64,000 bases of DNA, from positions 1,488,001-1,552,000 of the forward strand of contig NZ_JAGINT010000001.1 of the NCBI RefSeq assembly GCF_017876295.1, given 5' to 3'. Positions 24,289 through 31,895 of the stretch are shown here, one piece after another (position 1 is the stretch's first letter; every line of letters starts with the position of its first letter). Below the pieces are notes generated by a model. The model had not been told where the DNA came from. It was given only the letters and a program-made list of their open reading frames with translations, and did no database searches. A program made the position numbers and the translations under genes. The stretch is from Kribbella aluminosa. Lineage in GTDB: Bacteria > Actinomycetota > Actinomycetes > Propionibacteriales > Kribbellaceae.

Positions 24289-25479
24289 GTGTCACTGCCA
24301 CCGCTGGTCGAACCGGCCGACGAGCTCACGATCGACGAGGTGCGGCGGTATTCGCGGCATCTGATCATCCCCGAGGTCGGGATGGCCGGGCAGAAGCGGC
24401 TGAAGAACGCCAAGGTGCTGGTGATCGGCGCCGGCGGTCTCGGCAGCCCTGCGCTGCTGTACCTGGCCGCCGCCGGTGTCGGCACGCTCGGCATCGTCGA
24501 GTTCGACACCGTCGACGAGTCCAACCTGCAGCGCCAGATCATCCACGGCCAGTCCGATGTGGGGAAGTCCAAGGCCCAGTCGGCCAAGGAGTCCATCCTC
24601 GAGGCCAACCCGTACACGAACGTCGTCCTGCACGAGACCCGGCTGGACAACGACAACGTGTTCGAGATCTTCGAGCAGTACGATCTGATCGTCGACGGCA
24701 CCGACAACTTCGCCACCAGGTACCTGGTGAACGACGCCGCGGTGCTGCTCCACAAGCCGTACGTGTGGGGTTCGATCTTCCGCTTCGACGGCCAGGTCAG
24801 CGTGTTCTGGGCCGACAACGGCCCGTGCTACCGCTGCCTGTACCCGGAGCCCCCGCCTCCCGGCATGGTCCCGTCGTGCGCCGAGGGCGGTGTGCTCGGC
24901 GTGCTCTGCGCGTCGGTCGGCGCCGCGCAGGTCACCGAGGCGATCAAGCTGCTCACCGGCATCGGCGACCCGTCGCTGGGCCGGCTGAACATCTACGAGG
25001 CGCTCGACCTGAACTGGCGTTCGCTGAAGGTCCGCAAGGACCCGAACTGCGCCATCTGCGGCGAGCACCCGACGGTCACCGAGCTGATCGACTACGAGAG
25101 CTTCTGCGGCGCGATCACCGAGGAGGCGGCCGACGCGGCCGTCGGCTCGACGATCTCGGTGAAGCAGCTCAGCGAGTGGATCAAGCTCAAGGAGAACGGC
25201 GAGAAGGACTTCGTCCTGATCGACGTCCGGGAGCCGAACGAGTACGAGATCAACCGGATCCCGGGCTCGGTGCTGATCCCGAAGGCGGACTTCCAGACCG
25301 GTGTGGCGCTGGAGAAGCTGCCGCAGGACAAGCAGCTGGTCTTCCACTGCAAGTCCGGCGTCCGCTCCGCCGAGGTCCTCGCCATCGCCAAGGGCGCGGG
25401 CTTCTCGGACGCCGTCCACGTCGGCGGCGGCGTCGTCGCGTGGGTTGACCAGATCGACCCGAGTCAGCCGTCCTACTAA
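24289..25479 (+). CDS. moeZ: MoeZ-type adenylyltransferase/sulfurtransferase
   Basis: A 396-aa fusion of a ThiF/MoeB adenylating domain (residues ~15-265) and a rhodanese domain (~285-395). The nucleotide loop is VIGAGGLGSPAL, the adenylating Arg/Asp are in ESNLQRQIIHG and VDGTDNFATRYL, zinc cysteines are in CYRCLYP and CAICG, and the persulfide Cys is in VFHCKSGVRSAE (~residue 355). It activates ThiS/MoaD/CysO-like sulfur carriers and loads sulfur for molybdopterin, thiamin or cysteine synthesis. GAGGAG lies 7 bases before the GTG. It overlaps the convergent gene by 4 bases. Confidence 0.92.
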   Translation: MSLPPLVEPADELTIDEVRRYSRHLIIPEVGMAGQKRLKNAKVLVIGAGGLGSPALLYLAAAGVGTLGIVEFDTVDESNLQRQIIHGQSDVGKSKAQSAKESILEANPYTNVVLHETRLDNDNVFEIFEQYDLIVDGTDNFATRYLVNDAAVLLHKPYVWGSIFRFDGQVSVFWADNGPCYRCLYPEPPPPGMVPSCAEGGVLGVLCASVGAAQVTEAIKLLTGIGDPSLGRLNIYEALDLNWRSLKVRKDPNCAICGEHPTVTELIDYESFCGAITEEAADAAVGSTISVKQLSEWIKLKENGEKDFVLIDVREPNEYEINRIPGSVLIPKADFQTGVALEKLPQDKQLVFHCKSGVRSAEVLAIAKGAGFSDAVHVGGGVVAWVDQIDPSQPSY

Positions 25480-26255
25480 AAGGGCATCCTGCACGAAGCG
25501 ACCGCCTCAGTGGCCACGGGATCACCTGTGACCACTGGGGCGTCGTCGCGTCCGGACAAGGTGCGCATGTACGCGACCGCGTCGACGGCCGCGCGACCCA
25601 CCGGCGTACCCCTCCCGAGCTGGTAGGTCCCACCTCCCGCGCCCGTGAGCTCCACCTCGACCGCGGGCCGCTCGCCCCACCACGGACCGTCGATCACGTC
25701 GTACATCACCTGCGCGACGAGCTCCTCGCCGTACGACCCGGCGTCGAACGGCCGGCCGAGGGCTTGGCAGACGTCGTCGCGATGCATCCACAGGTCGCGC
25801 GCCAGCAGGATGTCGTGGATGTACCCGAGGTTCATCCGGAACCCGTTGAACGTCATCGACATCCGCCGCATCAGTCCCGGCTCCGTCGAGATCCGTTGGG
25901 TCGCCCGCGCCCACCGCGCGTCGAACTCGGTCCGCAGCTGCGCAGGCGGCGTACCCCGGTGCTCGTCGGCCTGCACCATCATGTGCGCGTCGATCCGCGG
26001 CACGTCCGGATGGACCCGCTTCGCCTTCCGGTACCGCCGCGAGAACGACGCGAGCTGGTTCACGTCCTCCGCCTGCCCGATCAGGTGCCCGGCGATGTCC
26101 GCGACATCCCATTCGTCGCAGACCGTACGGCGCTGCCACTCGACCCCCTCGATCGACGCGAGCAGTTCGTGCCACGCCTGGAGCTCGGCGTCCCGGTGGA
26201 TCCGGCACCGCGGGCGCCCGGCCCGCCCGATCCGCTCCGCGAGTACTGCGGTCAT
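25476..26255 (-). CDS. Maleylpyruvate-isomerase N-terminal-type (DinB-like) protein
   Basis: A 259-aa helical protein of the DinB/mycothiol-dependent maleylpyruvate isomerase superfamily. WQRRTVCDEWDVADIAGHLIGQ (about residues 38-60) is the first signature helix pair with a metal-ligand His, and GYIHDILLARDLWMHRDDV supplies the other His residues. A C-terminal SCP2-like part follows. Enzymes of the family use mycothiol. The reaction here is unknown. The ATG at 26255 overlaps the TetR stop as ATGA, so both are one operon. Confidence 0.8.
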   Translation of the reverse strand: MTAVLAERIGRAGRPRCRIHRDAELQAWHELLASIEGVEWQRRTVCDEWDVADIAGHLIGQAEDVNQLASFSRRYRKAKRVHPDVPRIDAHMMVQADEHRGTPPAQLRTEFDARWARATQRISTEPGLMRRMSMTFNGFRMNLGYIHDILLARDLWMHRDDVCQALGRPFDAGSYGEELVAQVMYDVIDGPWWGERPAVEVELTGAGGGTYQLGRGTPVGRAAVDAVAYMRTLSGRDDAPVVTGDPVATEAVASCRMPF

Positions 26256-26893
26256 GTCGTCCCCCTTGTTGGTGCGTAGTACCGATAGAACATCTCGAGT
26301 ACGACGGGGAGCAGCCGGCTGAACCGCCCCTCGTCGAACGAAGCGTCCGGCTCGTTCGCCAACTGCTGCGAGAGCACCCCCGCTGTGACCGACGTGAACA
26401 CCGCCAGCCCTTCTTCGCTCGCGGCGTCCGGATGCAGCCGACCGGCGTCCACGCCTGCCTGTAGCTGCGCGCGGAGGTCGGCCAACGCCTGCTGCGCCGG
26501 CGCGAACGCCTCCGGGCTCGGCTCGAAGCCGGGGACCGTCCGCCAGAACAGGAGCTGCGTGTAGACCGGGTTCTGCATGCTCCACCGGGCGAACGCGGTG
26601 GTCCCGATCAGGTGCAGCTGCACCACGTCGTCGGTCGTCGCTGCCGCGATCGCCTCCCGTTGCGCGGCCAGGAACAGCTCCGCGCCGCGCTGGAACAACG
26701 CGTCGTAGATCGCCATCTTCGACGGGAAGTACTGGTAGAGCGACGGCGGCTGCAGGCCGAGCCGCCGCGCCACAGCGGACAGGCTGAGCGCCGCGACCCC
26801 CTCGCTGCTCATCAGCTCGATCGCGACGTCGAGGATCTCCGCGATCGTCGCCTGACGACGGCGGGTACGGCGGTCCGGTGCGGCAGTGCTCAT
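26252..26893 (-). CDS. TetR-family transcriptional regulator
   Basis: A 213-aa regulator. The helix-turn-helix is VAALSLSAVARRLGLQPPSL with YQYFPSK (about residues 32-58), and the C-terminal domain (~90-190) is of the TetR_C WHG type (FARWSMQNPVYTQLLFWRTVPG). It leads the two-gene operon with the DinB-like protein, which it probably controls together with itself through the palindrome at 26907. The ATG at 26893 is preceded by AAGG. Confidence 0.85.
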   Translation of the reverse strand: MSTAAPDRRTRRRQATIAEILDVAIELMSSEGVAALSLSAVARRLGLQPPSLYQYFPSKMAIYDALFQRGAELFLAAQREAIAAATTDDVVQLHLIGTTAFARWSMQNPVYTQLLFWRTVPGFEPSPEAFAPAQQALADLRAQLQAGVDAGRLHPDAASEEGLAVFTSVTAGVLSQQLANEPDASFDEGRFSRLLPVVLEMFYRYYAPTRGTT

Positions 26894-26906
26894 ACCTTGA
26901 GGAAAA

Positions 26907-26921
26907 CCTAATACTGTTAGG
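26907..26921. promoter_or_regulatory. Palindrome CCTAA-N5-TTAGG in the TetR promoter, candidate operator
   Basis: Perfect 5-bp arms 14 bp upstream of the TetR ATG. A TTGACA -35-like sequence lies just beyond (26929-26924, minus strand), so a bound repressor would block its own promoter. Confidence 0.45.
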
Positions 26922-26957
26922 GATGTCAATACCTCGTAGACTGTCCTCGGCGGCGCG

Positions 26958-26963
26958 TACTGT
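26958..26963 (+). promoter_or_regulatory. -10 box (TACTGT) of leaderless DUF2277 gene
   Basis: The hexamer ends eight bases before the ATG at 26972. No ribosome site is present. Confidence 0.35.
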
Positions 26964-26971
26964 CTTAAGGC

Positions 26972-27238
26972 ATGTGCAGAAACATCACCGTGCTCCGGGG
27001 ACTCGAGCCGTCCGCGACCTCCGAGGAGATCTACGCGGCCGCATTGCAGTACGTCCGAAAGGTGACCGGCGTCGGCTCGCTGAGCGCGACCACCCGCGCC
27101 CCGATCGAGCGTGCGGCCACCGAGGTCGCCCGCATCACCGAGCAACTCCTCGAGGAGATGCCGGCCCGCCGCACCCCACCCCAGACCGTCCCACCACTAC
27201 GCCGGCCCGAAGTCCGCGCCCGCCTCGGCCTCGACTAG
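26972..27238 (+). CDS. DUF2277 family protein
   Basis: An 88-aa protein starting MCRNITVLRGLEPSATSEEI, which is the conserved DUF2277 beginning, with a helical middle (ALQYVRKVTGVGSLS) and a Pro-rich end (RRPEVRARLGLD). The family is widespread and uncharacterised. The Cys at position 2 is conserved. It stands as a single gene before the oxidoreductase (47 bp). Confidence 0.85.
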   Translation: MCRNITVLRGLEPSATSEEIYAAALQYVRKVTGVGSLSATTRAPIERAATEVARITEQLLEEMPARRTPPQTVPPLRRPEVRARLGLD

Positions 27239-27285
27239 GGCGTAGTGTCGCCCTCGGGAAACGGTTGCCTCTAGGGAGGGCGCAG

Positions 27286-28125
27286 ATGCGGTTCGCGATC
27301 AAGACCAGGCCGGAGCACACGACCTGGCAGCAGATGCGGGACGTGTGGGTGGCGGCGGACCAGTTCGAGATCTTCGAGTCCGCCTGGCACTGGGACCACT
27401 TCTACCCGCTCACCGGTGACATGCAGGGGCCGAACCTCGAGGCCTGGACGACGCTCGCCGCGCTCGCGCAGGCGACGTCCCGGATCCGGCTCGGCTGCCA
27501 GGTGACCGGGATGATCTACCGGCACCCGGCGGTGCTCGCAAACATGGCCGCGACCACGGACATCATCAGCAACGGCCGCCTCGAGCTCGGCATCGGCGCC
27601 GGCTGGAACGAGATGGAGACCGCGGCGTACGGCATCGAGCTGTACGGCCTGAAGGAGCGCTTCGACCGGTTCGACGAGGGCACGCAGGCGATGATCGCGC
27701 TGCTCACCGAGAAGGTGGCGAACTTCGACGGCAAGTACATCAAGCTCACCGACGCGTACTGCAACCCGAAGCCCGTGCAGACGCCGCACCCGCCGATCAC
27801 CATCGGCGGCAGGGGCCCGAAGCGGACGCTCGGCGCGGTCGCCAGGTGGGCGCAGCAATGGAACGCCATCGTCCAGGGCACCGAGGACTGGAAGTCGCTC
27901 AAGGACGTACTGGTCCAGCGCTGCGAGGAGGTCGGCCGCGACGTCGACGAGATCACCTGCTCGGTCAACGTCCGCATCGACCCGGACAGCCCGCTCGACA
28001 AGGCGGTCTCCGAGGCAGAGGCGTACGGCGCGGCCGGCGTGGACCTGGTCATCATGAACCTCCCGCTGGACGCGGGGCCGTCCGTCCTGGAGCCACTCGC
28101 GAAGGCGCTCGCCCCGCTCGCTTAG
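27286..28125 (+). CDS. F420-dependent LLM-class oxidoreductase
   Basis: A 279-aa TIM-barrel oxidoreductase of the luciferase-like group. WHWDHFYPLTGDMQGPNLEAW matches the F420-binding N-terminal region, followed by RIRLGCQVTGMIYRHPAVLANMAAT, GRLELGIGAGWNEMET and PITIGGRGPKRTLGAVA. The pattern is that of F420H2-dependent reductases rather than FMN luciferases. Substrate unknown. GGGAGGG lies before the ATG. A perfect hairpin begins at its stop codon. Confidence 0.85.
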   Translation: MRFAIKTRPEHTTWQQMRDVWVAADQFEIFESAWHWDHFYPLTGDMQGPNLEAWTTLAALAQATSRIRLGCQVTGMIYRHPAVLANMAATTDIISNGRLELGIGAGWNEMETAAYGIELYGLKERFDRFDEGTQAMIALLTEKVANFDGKYIKLTDAYCNPKPVQTPHPPITIGGRGPKRTLGAVARWAQQWNAIVQGTEDWKSLKDVLVQRCEEVGRDVDEITCSVNVRIDPDSPLDKAVSEAEAYGAAGVDLVIMNLPLDAGPSVLEPLAKALAPLA

Positions 28126-28154
28126 GTCCTGTCTGGTGATCCAGACAGGACCTA
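28123..28154 (+). terminator. Perfect 14-bp stem terminator hairpin at the oxidoreductase stop
   Basis: TAGGTCCTGTCTGG and CCAGACAGGACCTA flank a four-base loop. The left arm begins with the stop codon itself, and the right arm runs into the -10 box of the next gene. Confidence 0.7.
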
Positions 28155-28158
28155 GATT
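28153..28158 (+). promoter_or_regulatory. -10 box (TAGATT) of leaderless alkyltransferase-like gene
   Basis: TAGATT ends six bases before GTG 28165. Its first two bases are the last two of the preceding terminator stem. Confidence 0.45.
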
Positions 28159-28164
28159 GGTCCC

Positions 28165-28461
28165 GTGGATCGGGAGGAGTACGTCGAGGCGGTACTGCAG
28201 GCCGTGGAGTCGATCCCGGAGGGCAGCGTCGCGACGTACGGCGACATCGCGGAGTACGTCGGCCAGGGCGGACCGCGGCAGGTCGGCGCGATCATGCGCG
28301 AGTACGGCGCGAGCGTGCCGTGGTGGCGGGTGATCCGCGCTTCCGGCGTACCGGCGGACGAGGTCGGCGACGAGCAGTTGCACCGGCTGCGGTCGGACGG
28401 CGTACGGATCGCCAACGGCCGCGTCAACCTCCGCCAGGCGCGTTGGGATCCGCAGGTCTGA
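28165..28461 (+). CDS. Alkyltransferase-like (ATL) protein, MGMT family without the active Cys
   Basis: A 98-aa protein with the MGMT DNA-binding fold: IPEGSVATYGDIAEYVG, RQVGAIMREYG and then VPWWRVI where true alkyltransferases have PCHRV. The catalytic Cys is therefore replaced by Trp. ATL proteins flip O6-alkylguanine and pass the lesion to nucleotide-excision repair. The gene sits 78 bp before the AdnAB helicase-nuclease, the same order as in mycobacteria (Rv3204-Rv3202c). Confidence 0.9.
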   Translation: MDREEYVEAVLQAVESIPEGSVATYGDIAEYVGQGGPRQVGAIMREYGASVPWWRVIRASGVPADEVGDEQLHRLRSDGVRIANGRVNLRQARWDPQV

Positions 28462-28539
28462 CCGTCCGGTTTCCGACGATCTGGGGACCGGGCGGGGTGC
28501 CCGTCGGGTTTTGTCGGTGGGGTCTGCTGAGATGGGGCG

Positions 28540-31500
28540 ATGGTCGGCAAACAGGGGTCTCGGTACCGGTTGGTCCGGGAGGTGGAGCGGAGGGCGGAAA
28601 CGCCTGTCCTGGATGGCGATCAGCAAGCCGTGGTGGACCATGCCGGCGGACCGTTGCTGGTGCTCGCCGGGCCGGGCACCGGGAAGACGACGACCTTGGT
28701 GGAGGCCGTTGTCGATCGCGTTCGGAGCCGTGGGCTGAGTCCGGACGAGGTACTGGTGCTGACGTTCGGGCGCAAGGCCGCGACCGAGCTCCGGGACCGG
28801 ATCACCAGACGGCTGGGCCGGACGACGCGGGTGATGCCGTCGATGACGTTCCACTCGTTCTGCTACGCGTTGCTGCGCCGGTTCACGCCGGCGGACGCGT
28901 TCGACGTACCGCTGCGGTTGCCGTCCGGGCCGGAGCAGTCGTCGCGGTTGACCGAGGCGCTGTCGGGCAGCCGTGAGGTCGGTGCGGTGCACTGGCCGGG
29001 CAGCCTGCATCCGGCGTTGAAGACGCGCGGGTTCACCGACGAGGTGCAGGCGGTGATCGGCAAGGCGCGGCAGTTGGGTCTCGACCCGGAGGACCTGTCC
29101 GCGATCGGGCGGTCGGCGGAGCGGGCCGAGTGGGTCGCGGTGGGGGACTTCTTCGAGGAGTACCTGCAGGTTCTCGACGCGGAGCAGGTGCTGGACTACT
29201 CCGAGCTGATCCACCGCGCGGTGATCCTGGCGCAGCAGCCGTCGGTGCAGGCCAAGTTGCGGACCGAGTTCAAGGCCGTGTTCGTGGACGAGTACCAGGA
29301 CACCGACCCGGGGCAGACCAAGCTGCTGCAGGCGATCGCGGGCGACGGGCGCGACCTCGTCGTGGTCGGCGATCCGGACCAGTCGATCTACACGTTCCGC
29401 GGCGCCGACGTGCGCGGGCTGCTGCGGTTCACCGACGAGTTCCGGACGCGGGACGGAGCGGAGGCGGCGCAGATCGCGCTGGGTACGACGCGGCGCTTCG
29501 GGACCACGCTGCAACGCGTCTCGCGGAACGTCGTCAACCGGCTCGGCGTACCGGGATCGCTGGATCGGGACACGTTCGAGCGGTTCCGGAACCCGGATGC
29601 GTCGTCGTGTGTCTACGGTCCCGGAAAGGTCGAGGCGAACCTGTACTCGACCGGCGGGGCCGAGCTCGAGCACATCGCGGACCTGCTGCGGCGGGCGCAC
29701 GTCCAGGACGGCCTCGGGTGGAGCGAGATGGCCGTCCTCGTCCGGTCCGGCAGCCGTTCGATCCCGCCGTTGCGCCGGGCGTTGGCGGCGGCGGGGATCC
29801 CGGTGGACGTCGCGGGTGACGAGCTGCCGCTGTCGCGTGAGCCCGCCGTACGGCCGATGCTGCTGGCGTTGCGGGCGGTGGCCGATCCCGAGACGCTGAC
29901 CGTCGACGTCGTACGGGCGTTGGCGCTGTCGCCGTTGGGGGCGATGGACGCGGGGCAGTTGCGGCGGCTGGCACGGGTACTGCGGCGGCGTGACCGGGAG
30001 GCGGCGGGTGGTCAGCGGTTGCCACGGTCGTCGGACGAGCTGTTGCGCGAGGCGCTGCTGAATCCGTTGCTGCTCGACGAGGAGGCGTCGCCGGCCGAGG
30101 CGCGGTTCGCGGCCCTGGGCGAGCGGTTGCTCAAGGCAAGGAACATCGTGACCGCCGGTGCGGCGCCGGACGAGGTGATGTGGTCGCTGTGGGCGGACTC
30201 GCCGTGGCTGCGGCGGTTGCGCGGGCAGGCCGGTGCCGGCGGCGAGACGGCGCGGACCGCGAACCGGGACCTGGATTCGTTGTGTGCGCTGTTCGACGCG
30301 GCCGGGCGGGCGGAGGAACAGGTCGGTTTCAAAGGGGTTTCGGCGTTTTTGTCGGAGCTGGAGTCGCTGGACATCGCGGGCGACAACCGGTTCGACGGGA
30401 CGTACCGGGAGGCCGGCGTACAGCTGATGACGGCGCACCGGTCGAAGGGTTTGCAGTGGCGGCTGGTCGTGGTGGCGTCGGTGCAGGAGGGGCAGTGGCC
30501 GGACCTGCGCAGGCGCGGGTCGTTGCTGGAGCCTGACCGGTTGGGGCCCGACGGGCTGATCGACCGGTTGTCGCCGGGCGCGTTGCTCGCCGAGGAGAGA
30601 CGGCTGTTTTACGTCGCGATCACGCGGGCGCGCGAGCGGTTGATCGTAACCGCCGTACAGGCGCCGGAGGCCGACGGCGATCAACCGTCACGATTCCTTG
30701 CCGAGCTGGACATTCCTTTGAAGGTGGTGGCGGGGCGGCCGCGGCGGCCGTTGTCGTTACCGGGGCTGGTCGCGGATCTGAGGTGCGTGCTGGCGGATCC
30801 GGCGTCGTCGCCCGCGTTGAAGCGGGTGGCGGCGGATCGGCTGGCCCAGTTGGCTGACGCCGTCGACGACCGGGAGCAGGCGTTGGTGCCGACGGCCGAT
30901 CCGGCGCGGTGGTGGGGCGTTCGGGAGCGGACCGAGTCGGTGCGGCCGATCGCGGACCCTGCGCAGCCGGTGCCGCTGTCCGGAAGTACGTTGACGACGA
31001 TCGTGGACTGTCCGCTGCGCTGGTTCCTGACCCGGCGGGCCGGTGGGGAGACGCCGAGTACGTCGGCGATCGGGTTCGGCATGGTGCTGCACACGCTGGC
31101 CGACGCGGTCGCGACCGGGACGCTGCCGCCGTCGGTCGACGAGCTGAACGGGTGGCTGGACAAGGTGTGGACGCAGCTCGAGTTCGAGTCGCCGTGGATC
31201 TCGGACCGGGAGCGGGCCGAGGCGGAGCTGGCGCTCCGGCGGTTCGTCGCCTGGCATCAGGGACGGCCGGATCGCACGCTGGTCGGCACCGAGGTGGACT
31301 TCGACGTACTGCTGCCGGACGAGGAGAATCCGTCGGTCCGGGTGAAGGGCCGGATGGACCGGGTCGAGACGGATCCGGAGGGTACGGTCCGGGTGGTCGA
31401 CCTGAAGACCGGGCGGAACATCCCGACCAAGCCGGCGCTGGCGCGGCACGTGCAGCTGGCGATCTACCAGCGCGCGATCAACTCCCGCCAGCTGAAGAAG

Positions 31501-31758
31501 CTCGGCGAGAACGCGACCGCCGGCGGCGCCGAGCTGGTCCAGCTCCGCCACGACGACAACGGCGGCTTCCCGAAGGTCCAGCACCAGGGCCCACTGGACG
31601 CCGACGAGGACGGCAGGACCTGGCTCGACGAGGCGATCGATGATGCCGAGAAGCTGATCCGCTCCGAAGATTTCGTCGCCACCCGCAACGACGGCTGCGC
31701 CCGCTGCGAAGCCCGCGCGCTCTGCCCGATCCAGCCCGAAGGCCGGGAGATCGTGTGA
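28540..31758 (+). CDS. adnA: AdnA: helicase-nuclease subunit for DNA-end resection
   Basis: 1072 aa. An N-terminal UvrD-type motor has AGPGTGKTTTLV, VFVDEYQDTDPGQ, GDPDQSIYTFRGAD, TAHRSKGLQW and FYVAITRARERL. The C-terminal RecB-type nuclease has GRMDRVETD and VRVVDLKTGR. Four cysteines, one at DCPLRW (~823) and three in CARCEARALC (~1053-1062), are placed as in Fe-S nucleases of the AddB/Cas4 kind. With AdnB it forms the actinobacterial RecBCD counterpart for double-strand-break repair. The start ATG has a -10-like TGAGAT six bases upstream. Length agrees with the mycobacterial protein. Confidence 0.92.
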   Translation: MVGKQGSRYRLVREVERRAETPVLDGDQQAVVDHAGGPLLVLAGPGTGKTTTLVEAVVDRVRSRGLSPDEVLVLTFGRKAATELRDRITRRLGRTTRVMPSMTFHSFCYALLRRFTPADAFDVPLRLPSGPEQSSRLTEALSGSREVGAVHWPGSLHPALKTRGFTDEVQAVIGKARQLGLDPEDLSAIGRSAERAEWVAVGDFFEEYLQVLDAEQVLDYSELIHRAVILAQQPSVQAKLRTEFKAVFVDEYQDTDPGQTKLLQAIAGDGRDLVVVGDPDQSIYTFRGADVRGLLRFTDEFRTRDGAEAAQIALGTTRRFGTTLQRVSRNVVNRLGVPGSLDRDTFERFRNPDASSCVYGPGKVEANLYSTGGAELEHIADLLRRAHVQDGLGWSEMAVLVRSGSRSIPPLRRALAAAGIPVDVAGDELPLSREPAVRPMLLALRAVADPETLTVDVVRALALSPLGAMDAGQLRRLARVLRRRDREAAGGQRLPRSSDELLREALLNPLLLDEEASPAEARFAALGERLLKARNIVTAGAAPDEVMWSLWADSPWLRRLRGQAGAGGETARTANRDLDSLCALFDAAGRAEEQVGFKGVSAFLSELESLDIAGDNRFDGTYREAGVQLMTAHRSKGLQWRLVVVASVQEGQWPDLRRRGSLLEPDRLGPDGLIDRLSPGALLAEERRLFYVAITRARERLIVTAVQAPEADGDQPSRFLAELDIPLKVVAGRPRRPLSLPGLVADLRCVLADPASSPALKRVAADRLAQLADAVDDREQALVPTADPARWWGVRERTESVRPIADPAQPVPLSGSTLTTIVDCPLRWFLTRRAGGETPSTSAIGFGMVLHTLADAVATGTLPPSVDELNGWLDKVWTQLEFESPWISDRERAEAELALRRFVAWHQGRPDRTLVGTEVDFDVLLPDEENPSVRVKGRMDRVETDPEGTVRVVDLKTGRNIPTKPALARHVQLAIYQRAINSRQLKKLGENATAGGAELVQLRHDDNGGFPKVQHQGPLDADEDGRTWLDEAIDDAEKLIRSEDFVATRNDGCARCEARALCPIQPEGREIV

Positions 31759-31895
31759 TGAGCGCGGTCGTCGGTGCCCAGGTGCTGGGGGCGTGCACCC
31801 CCTGCGGGGGCCAGGGACAGGAAATCGCGTGTCTCCGGTCCCCAGTTCCTGTGCAAGGGTCCAGTTGGTGGTTGGTTCGGGAGGGGGCGCGGTGA
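31758..31895 (+). CDS. Possible 45-aa ORF linking adnA and adnB
   Basis: The ATG shares its first base with the last base of the adnA stop (TGATG), and the TGA overlaps the adnB start as GTGA. The peptide (MSAVVGAQVLGACTPCGG...) has a CxxC and ends LVREGAR. It could be a translational bridge that couples the two subunits, or chance. The segment also holds a GGGGG/CCCCC hairpin. Confidence 0.3.
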   Translation: MSAVVGAQVLGACTPCGGQGQEIACLRSPVPVQGSSWWLVREGAR

